Shown piece by piece: positions 11,801 through 23,800 of a stretch of 64,000 nucleotides of DNA. The position numbers and the translations under genes were made by a program. Source of the stretch: Prostheceraeus crozeri (lineage: Eukaryota; Platyhelminthes; Polycladida; Euryleptidae); contig CAJQUW010014772.1 in assembly GCA_907163375.1 (NCBI GenBank), positions 62,001-126,000 on the forward strand, given 5' to 3'. The notes under the pieces are model-generated. The model saw only the letters and a program-made list of their open reading frames with translations, made no database searches and was not told the origin of the DNA. Every line of letters starts with the position of its first letter. Positions within the stretch are counted from its first letter, which is position 1.

Positions 11801-14800
11801 TAATTTGCTGTCAACAACTTCCACAGCCAACTTGGCAAATACTTTGACTATGATACAATGTTTTAGATCGAATATGATCTACAAACCATAGATTTTTCCA
11901 TGTGCCATCATTGTACATAGGCAAGATATCAAACTTCCATTCTAGTGTACGATTATCTACTTCTATGGAATAAAGTATACCCGATTATTGCATAGTTGTA
12001 GAATCGTATTTCAGAATCCTCTCTATATTTGATGAAATTAGTTCCCAGCGAAAAACTTGGTAGAGAGGGATTCTCTCGCGGATATCTATGGTCCTAATAA
12101 TTTGGCATACTTTATAACGGATGGAGGATAGCTATGCGATTCTCTGACATAGCTCGTGAAATAATTTGATATATTAGTCCGGCAGCCAGAACGAGTTTCT
12201 GCAGGGAACGAGGCCGAAAGTGAGACTTTCACAGAATGATGTACACCCTATTCCTACTACGAATCGGCACGTCTGCCGAGTTCTATTGAGTTCCTCTTCT
12301 TGTCAGACAAGATCAAAGAAAAACACATGTAGATCCAATAGGACACAGATTGCAGCTTTTGACTAAAATGAAATTTTCCATGTTTTCTCTGATTAAGCGA
12401 AAAGTATTAAGCCCAGATTCATGATTTTTGACATGTAATGTCTTCAGGTCATTTCCTATGATGTGCATGTGCTTTTATCATGCATCTAATCGGCAATGTA
12501 TGCGAGAGTATGGTTGAATGTGGATAAAGTTGCTTAAAATGTTTGTGTTTCCCGACATTAAGAGGCTCGCCAAATCTAAATGTGTCAAGCTTTATAGACA
12601 GGGGTGCATGAACATGATAGGAAATGACCTGAAGACATTCCATGTCAAAAATTATGACTCTAGGTTTAATACTTTTCGTTTAATCAGAGAAAACATGGAA
12701 AATTTCATTTTAGCCAAAAACTGCGATCGGCGTCCCATTGGATTTACATGTGTTTTTCTTTGATCTTGTCTGACAAGAAGAGGAACTCACTACAGCTCGG
12801 CAGACGTGCCGATTCGTGGTAGGAATAGGGTGTACCTCATTCTGTGAAAGTCTCACTTTCGGCCTCGTTCCCTGCAGAAACTCGTTCTGGCTGCCGGACT
12901 ATATCCCCCGGGCTAAAGCACTCGGATTCATCAAATAATTTCCCTCTCTATATCCCAGAGAATCGCATAGCCATCCTCTATCCATTACATAGACATTTTC
13001 TCTATTAATCAGACTAAATTTCTATTCAAACACTTGATAATCATAGACATGTCAATCACATTCTGCCCTTGATCATCATAGCACGTCGCCAAATAAAATT
13101 CTCTATGCAACTCGTGCATGAAATTTGTAAGGCCATGCGCACTGCCTGACTGTGCAATGCTAGACAGAACCATGCAGCAAAAATATTGTTTGTTAAAAAG
13201 ATATGCTGCAAATTAGCTCCGACAACAATGCGTTGCAGTGCAAAACCATGCATTAAACACAGCGCTGACAACACTAGCAAGTTGCTGCACGAGTGTCAGT
13301 CGAGGCAGTACGAGTGCAGCAATTATATTTTTACCCTCTGATACGGTCAAAAGTGTGCATGCAAGAGGAATGCAGCACTAAACCATTCGTTGCATGAGAT
13401 TGGAGTCTCCATTGTTAGCAACTGGAAGCCATCTTCATTTAGGTGTCGTTGTTCTGACAGCGCATGTCCATGACTTATCTTACTTCAGTGTCCATATTTG
13501 TTCTATTTCTTTATTATTACCACAGAGATCGAGTCATTTGCGTGACCCAAACACGCAGACAAGGCAATTTATCTCTGGTGATTATTGCATAGTGTCGGCT
13601 TTCTACTGTCATATCGATTTGGCAACTCGGAAAAGGCCTCAGAACGGTTTAGAGGCAGCATAATGTATATTTCGGTTTTAAAAAAGAACAATGAGTTGAG
13701 ATAACTGTTCTTGCAAGCGATTTGCTGGCACTGCTACAGGGTGCGGCATAAAAAATGTGACTACATTTTAATGCAGCATGACTTTCCACTTATCCAACAT
13801 AAATTAACAAATAAAGTCTCATTTTGAAGCCAACACACATCTCTATTGCCACCATCAACATTGCGATGATTGCATTTGAGGATGAGAGTATAATATATAC
13901 ACAAAGCAGAAGAACTCGAAATCCAATAAACTAGATGAAGAGAACGTTGACTGAATGGAAAACTAGCCTACTTCCAATTCTTCACTTCAACGATAATCAT
14001 CATGCCGATGTCTTTCTGTTGCAGATGATCACGCAACATCAATGGGGTGATGACTGGATCAACCTTCAGCAATCACGCTTAGTAGCAGAACGCCAAGAAA
14101 ATATAAAAATGTTTTGTAAAAATATAGAAAAATATATTATACAAAAATATAAAAAAATGTATAAACTATCTTAGACAGCCCCATGCGCATCGTGCATTTA
14201 ATGTATATCAGAAATAAAATCAAAAAGTAGTGTGTCTATTTCTTCATTATCAATTGGAATGATTTCATTATCATGATCACTTTGATAATGATATTCCATT
14301 AGCTGTCACGAGCACTTTTAGAACGTTTTGTGGCACAACAGTGACTTATACATTTCTAATGTCTTTACAATAACGGATGCAATAGCACGCAACGCTATAT
14401 GTAAAGCGTATTTTGAAGCTATATGCGTTATAGCATTATAATAATGGCATGCATGTGAAGGTCGTGCATTCAGAAGACGGGACAATTTTTCATAGAAACA
14501 TACACAAATCTAAGTAAAATTTAGGCATACGTATAATGTACACGTGCATGCATACGTCAGAATTTGAAAAGAGATTAGTTTGCCATCAAACCTATCTTAT
14601 GTAGAATATAGGATAAAATCGGGTACTATCGACAGTAAAATGGTTTTTGGGCCCTCACGGTTGTATTTCTTGTTTTTGATGTGAACTGTGATATCCAAGT
14701 AATTTCTTCTTACGTGAATTTGTTAGTTTATCGATTATATTTAGAGACCAAAAGCAAGGTGTGCAAACTATAATGATGTTCGCACAATATCGACACTTTG

Positions 14801-17800
14801 TCGGGTGATATCGACAGTCCCACAAAGAAGCATCAAAATTCACCAGGTATAGTAAACTAATGATGTTATATATCGCATGAAACCAAAGCTTACATATCTG
14901 CTGCCATTTTGGTTATCTGAAAAGACGAAATTTCTCAGCTGAAAACAGTCTAGACAGACGAAACCATCATCGTCAAAGACGAAGAAGAATTCTGCACATT
15001 TTTCATGCATGTAACGCAGGCATGTAACTCAATGAAAAGCGATGAAATTTCACCTTTTCAGACTATGAAAGAGACAGCAGATGTGTAAAATTTCATTTCA
15101 TATAATATATGATGTCTTTAGATTACTTTACTTGTCCTTCTTTGACGCTTCTTTAGGGAACTGTCGATGATGCCCTGAAATGTGTCGGTGCACGAATCAT
15201 AAAGGCTGCACACCTCACTATTCACATAAAATCAGGATTAAATCCATGGATGAATGGATTCGAGTACGAGGAGATTTTTTGGATATGATAGTTCATATCA
15301 AAACTGAGAAATGCAACCGTGAGAACCCTAAAACTGTTTTCAACTGTCGATATTGCCCGATATTTCCACGCATGGTCTAAATAGACATAATAATTCATAT
15401 AGGGATACATTTAAATCTTGTGAAGGTGATGATCTATGAGACAATAAACAATAATGATAAAATAATGATATTACCCGACATTTATACATCGACTCCATAT
15501 GACAATATGGCTTAAAACAGCTAAAGAATTTGACGGAGTCATTTCTACTCAGTGAAACTTCATCCCTCTATGTTTAGAATAAGCAAGCACTTAGCTGTCA
15601 GATGGCGTGTGAAGGCGCTGACAGAATTCGACTGATCGGGGCAATATATATTTGAATTCGGCGACTCACTTCACGCTCCGATATCTGTCAGGATGATAGG
15701 CAATCAGAAGCGCTCCACCAAGCCGCTGTTGTAGCTTTGAGAGTCAACTACTTAATTTGTTGGTGCGATTTGCTACACGCATGGTTGAGTTTCCGAAATT
15801 CTAAAGCATCATTTTGGAAAAGTGGCTGAACTGTCGATATTACCCAACTTAACCCTATGTTCGCGCACGTATTAAGTCGGGCAGTACACTGTAAATCGCT
15901 CAATACCAATCACATACGAAGGATGCATACCAAAATATTTTTTGGTATATTTCTGTATTCTCTTGGTATATATTTGTATGCTTTTCGTATGTTTTTTCAA
16001 ATGTGGTATGCTTTACATACTAAAGCCATACCAGCACAATGTTAAAAGAAAGCATAAATCATTTCCAAAGTATGTTGATTTAAGGTCCTTTGTCAATAAA
16101 GATCACACTAATGTTACTACTGTTCTGTAAGTAGTGAGATAATGACATTCAAACGTCATACTTTCAATAATGAATTCGATTTTAGTACGCGTAAGTCTAA
16201 GGTATTTCATGAATAATCAATAAGCATTCAATCATCAACAATTATGCATTATGTAATTTTGAAATTAAGCATATTATCAATCCGAAATAAAAACACATTA
16301 TAATTCATGAACGCAATAAATAGTTATGTTTGAGATATATAAGTCAACATGATTGCACGAAAAATACCGTTTGAATGAATTGACGTTAATCAACTTGGCC
16401 CAAAAAATAGAGCTAACTAAACGTCCTGTTAATGTTGCTGGACATGTAGCATCGACCGCATAGTCGTGGAACATAAAATTCACAATAGATCTAATGTACT
16501 CAAATATCACTCTATCAAACAAAAACTATTCACCACTTGCATTACCGAAAAAAAATATTTGACAGTAGTATGTATCAGATACATTTTTTTGATTTGTGAC
16601 TTAAAGCTGCACATACCAAATGGATACCAGAGTCATACGAATAAGGATGAATTTGCATCGGGTCTCGTACACAAAACATACCAACAATTCGTATTTCAGT
16701 GTAAAACATCCAATCACAGATAGAATAGTTCGTATCGCTACATGCCAATCACATACCAATCACATACGAAGGTAAATGAGATTTGGTATGAAAAACATAC
16801 CAGATCTCTGTAAACATACGAGAATCTCGTATCAGATGTTAGTTTCAAATTGTATGTAATTTTGGTATATGTTTGTATGTAATTTTCGTATCGAGCGATT
16901 TACAGTGTAGCTATAATGGTGAAATTTTCTGTGAACTGATGTAAAAATGCATGCGATAACCCTTCAGTTTTCAAATCTCAAATTTGTGATTAGTCTACAT
17001 GTATAATGCAGAATCTGTCAATTTTATGTCTTTTGAAATATATATATATATATAGAGATCATCGGTTAGCTCGCAAGGAACATTTGTTACCACAAAATTG
17101 CCAAGAACCAACGATAAAAGTCTCTCCCTAGTTACACGTATGTTCGCCTGCCGACGCACGTAGGTAGTCTAAGTCTGTGGTGCAGTAAAATATTCAGCAT
17201 TAACCATGTTTTGCATTTTACAGAAATTGAAAGGCGCATTGAGTTCGTAATTCTTGAATATTTTGGAGGCACTTAAAGGGCAAAACCTGTAGTGGACTTC
17301 GTACTTTTTGTCAGGCTTCAACTGTTTCTCCTGCTTTTTGAATTGTCTCATATTGTTAAGCAATTCGAGATCTCATTTCCTCAGCTTTCAGCGAGCTATT
17401 ACATATTCGTATCTAATGTGGACAGAAGTCGAAATGTGAATATCACCTCTTTTAAATATTGCACATTTCCAAGAAAACAGTAACATTATATTCTGAGGGG
17501 CAACTACCTCAGTCTGACTTCTTCTTCCCGTCGAACCCTTCTGTAATTACTGTTAATTATGCTCATTTTGTATTTTGTATTTGTTTTACCAAATTATATT
17601 TGTAAAGTGTTTCTAGATGTTAATAAAAAAGACAAAAAAAATTATATTGAACCAGATACCAGGTGAAAGAGCTTGTACTCTAAGGTCTCTTTTGATGCAT
17701 TGCTAATAGAATGAATTCATTTAAAATATATTTCATTTACAACATAGGGCTGTGTGCCGTTTGCTACAACCGAATAAGTCTGCTCTCTGCTCTCATCGAT

Positions 17801-20800
17801 TTCTCTCATCGCATTGACTGGAGAAAAGCTTCTACTGGATCGACAGTCTGATTGTAGAAGGTTGTAGACAGTCTCAGTAGCATGTTGGAAACAGAAGCGT
17901 CGTAACATTGCCATTAACCGTTGTAAAGCCTTCTTTCCGTCTAATTACAAGCAAGCCGTGGATATGTGATCATAATCCCGATGCATCGCTGACTGTTTGA
18001 TTCTATATTTTTCCGCATGTAACTGATTCTATACAGTTTCTGTTTCTGTTGATTGTTGAAAAGTTGTTTACATTTTGTGGCCCTAACGAGGTCAGGTTCA
18101 CGCTTTCAATATCTATTGTCTACAGGCGTCTGCTCTAAACGCCTAACTGAAAGTGCTGACCCAGATAAGCTGTAAACAAAGTTTTCTTCGGATCCGAATT
18201 CATCATGACTGAGTCAAAGCTTGTGAAAGTGTTTTTGATGACGAAGTTTCTGCTCTTTTGTCTGAAGGGGAGTACGACCACAAAAGCTTGAGGCTCAAGT
18301 AAGCGATGAGATTTCAATGTGGCGACTGACCCAGGAGCACACTTGATCCCAGACGCCATTGAGACAATTGCAGAAACATACAGTGCGCAGTAGTTGCACC
18401 TCTATCGAACATGAGGGACTTAAATACTAGGCTAGCAAAGGCATGGCTTCGTGATCCCAGAATCAAGGACATAGTGTATATCAGCAGTTGACCCCATGCC
18501 TCTGGGACTCAAGATGACTATCGATCTCAACAGACGCCACGTATTTTTTATGTTTCATGTAGAATGCAATTCTGACCGAAGCAATTGAAACGTCTCGTGA
18601 ATTGGAAAGGAAAAATGATTTATTTCACAGAATGCTATTTTTCATTGATGTGTCTAGTAAATTGAGCAGCACTGTAATGTGATGCACTCACACAAAGATA
18701 AAGTGACAGCGCATTGTGGGACATGCTCATACAAAGATCGAATGTCAACGCATTGTGGGAATATTTGAGAGCTCTTTAGGTGAACCGTACTCATGATGAA
18801 CAACAACATCTGAGATGCGTCGCTAAGCTAGATGAAAGAAATCAAGGATAAATGTTTCTTGCATTCTCAATTCTCATTCGGACCCAACTTCCCTATAGTT
18901 GCATGAATGTCCATTTTCAGGCTGCAGAAATCCTGGAAAGTCATTTGATTTAAACGCTTTTAAAAAATTGACTGAAAATGGTCCTTTGAAATTGGAGCAA
19001 TTGGTAGAAGTCAATGGTACATGCATATTTTCATTTACTGGGGTCTATCGAGATGTGAGTACCTCCACTGATTGATGTTCGATGAATGTAAAAGTATTTG
19101 TCGCGGTAATAGATGACCAATTCTTCACATTATTTACAACAAGAAGTGGTTGGAAGCTCCTCGTTTCAGGCAAGCAGCTTCTGTGAGGACTTTCTATCGT
19201 CTCCGAAAAACATCGTTGAACCACTGAATTCGTAAAAATAACTGTACTACTGGTTATGTAATAGAAATTCAAGCAAATAGTTTATAATGACTCTCGTAGT
19301 GGCACCCCACGCGATGGGCATCATTGCTTTATGTCCAATAACTTAATTAAAATGCTTCACATCGTTAAATTGGAATAATCTTCAACTTAAATAATTCAAG
19401 TAATATTCAGAACTGCATTTTCTAGGCAATTTTAGTAAGTAGGGTCAGGCCATGGAAATATAAAACTTTCGAAATTGTATATCGATTTGGTATACACCAT
19501 CAGTAAATTTTTTCTGTTGTATGGAAAAGCAAATTATGCATATCCAGAAGGAAATAAGTCGTAGGCTCAGCACTATCCGTCATCGAGATTTCGACCCATT
19601 AAGTTCAGTATCTGTCAGGATGGTAGGTCCGCAATAGTTCGCTGCGTCCAGGTCCTTAATGCATAGCTTCTGACAAGAAGACTCCTCACCGATGGAGCAG
19701 AAAAACCTCGTTATCTCACTCCAAAGGGCGTGAGCTCCCATTTCCACACTTGATTCTAAAGCCCTTCGGCAAGTTGTTCATATTTGTCATATTTCTTCAT
19801 GTTCTTCTCTTCCCAGGGAACGGCCAGTTCGCCTATAATCATTATCGTGCCTATCACGTCGACCATCATTAGATCAGGCCGTTGATAAGATAAGGAGAAT
19901 TTATCTGGACTTCCACTCGAACTTCCCACTTCCGCAAAGCACATTGAAACACACGCGGGTACTTTCGTCTGTATATTTGACCCCACGCCTCAGTGTCAAT
20001 TCCCGTTACATACTTGGTGGGTATCACTGCATCCGGGACTGCTTTCACAATCCCTTGCAGGACCAAACCGTGCTGGTGCGTGCACCTGTACCATCATCTC
20101 TGTATCAAAGAAGCTGTCTGAATTGGCTTGCATGCCACGCAAATGACACTGAAAGGTCGTCCGAATTCCCCACTATGTCAAATTAGCGGGGTCAGGGAAC
20201 ACATCATAAGTCCATTGAAGTTTCCACCATTCGTTCCATCAGGTCTTGCGATCTTCAACTTTCCCCTTATTCGAAGCTTTCAACAGTCCCTTTATGCTGC
20301 AGATGCCCGTGTGCACTATTAGAGGAACATCGTTGTAGGTAATATCAACATTTCTTCATACAATAAGCTGGATGAATCTAATGGGTGCTTGAATATAATT
20401 GGAAAATATAATTTAATTGCCTATCACTTTTTTTACAGATTTACAAAATGAATGACCTGTGTAATTCAATGGGACTTTCTCTATATTACACAGCAGATGG
20501 AATTTTTACTAAAAGTAAGATACATAAGTCAGTGAATTATCAATGTCTGAGTACTTTGATTTCTTTTATGTGTGGTTGGCTTTCTTTGTATGTCACAACA
20601 TCTTCTTTGTAGAAGTAATAACGACCCTTGCAAATCATACACCTTCTGTTGATGAAAGATTGGATGGTTATCTAACAAGTTTTATTCGTCTACAAGATGG
20701 ATTCTTTTCACTAATCGATAAGAAGGTATTCAATCATTAAATATTTATTCGATTACATGGAAATCAATGATGTTTCGTATAAAAGACATTCATGAAATGT

Positions 20801-23800
20801 TTTGGGGATAGAATTCTGCTCCAACAATGTGATTCTAACTTCAGGATTGATTTCAGATAAAATCTATATTAATTATTGCATTCAATGTTCAAACATTGTC
20901 ACACTCTAGTGTGTTGTGGTAGAACTGCTTTCATCCAGACTGAGGCTTCTCTTGGATCTTTCTACCCCACGCTGTCTTTAAGTAATAGCACATCCTGACA
21001 TGATCGGAAGATTCCCTCTGCTGTTGGTAGCAAAACTCAATATTTGTGTTTGCGCGAGCGCTTTCAAGGTCCGTCGGACATAATCATGCGCTAATGTCCG
21101 ACGGACCTCGAAAGCGCTCGCACAAACAAAAATATTGAGTTTTGCTGGCAACAGCAAAGGAAACCTTCCGATCATCTCATATGCAGCTTGTCCCTCACTC
21201 TTCAGTGAAACAATACATTCTGTCTGGAAGTCATTAGAAAAGGAATTGTTGTTTATATAATAAAGCAGCAAAAGTCCATTTTGTATTCATACTTCTTTTC
21301 ACCATGAATTCATGTAATTCTTATGAAAATATATAAATGATATTTTTATTATTTTGAAGGGCTTTTATAATAGTTTTGTTCTAAATTTCAAGTTCTTGTT
21401 TTGATCTTCTAATCGGTAAAATTGACTTCCAAGGGGTTTTCCTTTCGATGGCCAGCGTATTTACATAACTACTTATAAACTCGATGAAAGTAATGCACAG
21501 AGAATTTATCATTTACATGGTATAATATTCTTTTACCAAGATATCTTACACCACCTTTTATCAGTGTCATTCTCCAATGCAAAATGTTACTAAGTTTATA
21601 AGAAATTATGTCCTATTGCCATGTGATTGTCGTGATATGATTGGGTCATCGATTAGACGATCTGTTGTCCATGTAGCAGTCACAGACTGTCTAAATAGCT
21701 GTCTGCTTGACCTGCTGAATATTGTTCACTCTCTCATGTATGACTCTCAGATCTCTGATACTCGACTTCAGTAAAATCAGCACTCTGGCAATTCGTCGTT
21801 TTCATCACGACAATTTAATGAACATAGAATGGATAGACTCCTACGCCAGGAAACATTTGACTCTGACCCAAATCAATCTACGTCGAAGAACGAATGGCTC
21901 CATTAGTAAAAAAACATTCGAAATTTTCTCGCTGTGCTTTCAGGTACTGATGTTAATAAGTTGGAATTGTTGATCAATTAGATTCATATTTCTCCGCGTG
22001 TCTACGAATTGATTTCCGAATGCCATGAGTATGCAATTGCTATAACGATATCTCTAACATATCATACGATGAGCCCTAGCGATATCTCTTGCATGTCATA
22101 CTCTATCAACTCGCTGCCAACAGAGTGGAGAATCAAAGGATAAAATGTCTTCGTGCGCGCAAATTCATTTAATTTGATGATTTTATTAAATAAACTCGAA
22201 GTGAATACAATTGCGTATTGTTACCAAATGTGAGATACGCAAATTTTTGCAGCTTTGAAGAAATTACCGCGGATTAACGATCATGATAGTAGGGGATGAT
22301 AGTATTTTACAGATCCTCCGTGTCATGACAGCCTTGGAGAGGTAATGTTTGCTCAATTAGCAATTCGATAGGCTGCTATTATTTTCATACTCAACCTCAA
22401 TAGTGTATTTTCTTAAGCGTAATCATATGACAAGCAACCTGCCACTGGTGGAGCAAAATGACGTAATCAAGGACAATGATTCCAATAAACTTAAAAAGAT
22501 GTAATTGGTTCCATATCACTATTCAGATTCAAGAAATGAAACACAATTTTAGTGAATCATAAAATCATACCGATAAAAATGGAATTAAAAAGTTGAAATT
22601 TCAGTCAAGGTTATTGAAACTAAACAACAGTCCAGAAGATCTCGACTTTTTCATGAAAACTTTTTTGATAATCAGCTTAATTTCCGATTTGTTAGGATGC
22701 TTGTTAGCAGATAGTCATTCCTTTTGAAATCCAACATGCTTCATACTACTTGCATATCGTGTCCATGTCAACAGTATATATTGTTTGCAAATTTTATCTT
22801 TTTAGAATCTGTTCAAATAGAGTTTGGACGGCAGGAACGTAATCTCCTCAAAAACTGAATCTATTCATTTAAAAAATTTCACTGCATACAGATACTTTTT
22901 TGAGTCGACATTCTACCTACTATATATTTACTCTATGCTTGCCATACACTCTCGATGAAGTTCGACAGGCTGTGAACGCATGCATTATACTAAGTGCAAA
23001 CCAAGATTAATCAAAATCAAGAATTCATTGATAAAAGCCACATAGCCTTTTGAGCGGCTAAACCTCGGCTTCAAATGTCCCATTCCATCGAAAAACAAAA
23101 GTATTGACTTTTCAATAGTCATTGCCGAGTATTCAAGGTTCCTATTTAACTTTCCATGTTCAAATATAACTGCATAAACACTGACAAAATGTCTTTGCCA
23201 ATTCTTTTTGGAACTCCATAACACATCCATGCGGACCGTAGATCTTCTTTCATAGATCGTAGACTTCAGGAATTCTTATTCGGAAAAGGAGTCGCCTGCA
23301 CCAGAATAAACATTTACAACCCTGAGGAAAAGTCAGACAGAATGAGATCCAATAGGCACTACAGTCCAATAGGCTTCCGGTGACAAGATGTCAAGACGTT
23401 CTCCAGGATCTGTTCATTCAATGATAGCCCTTTGTGCACTTCAACACAAATAGTACGCCGCACGAGCGATATTTTGGATTCCCTTGTTGATCAACATCCG
23501 GTTCTTCGTTTCCATCATGGCTATGCGAACAAATTAGCACCGTTCTGTTGAGTGAGAAGACATGCATGCCACAATAAGTTGGAGCATTTGATAGATAAAG
23601 CTGAGCTTTTCCAAGCTAACCGGAAATATGACTTCATTGAAAACAGAGATGATCAGGAATCCGCATCATCTCCCAGCACCATCAAGCATCACTGAAAGAC
23701 ATCCAGAAATCCATGATGTGCAGGAATTGAATGAAATACCAGAATCTTCTAAAACCGAGTCCTTCGGAGCAATCCGCAGCGGAGAATGAAACACAAAATA

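Noticed and set aside
13935-14174. 79-codon frame as a host exon
   Set aside because: Begins with ATG but ends in a low-complexity Lys/Ile/Tyr run from AT-rich DNA; no splice sites or motif.
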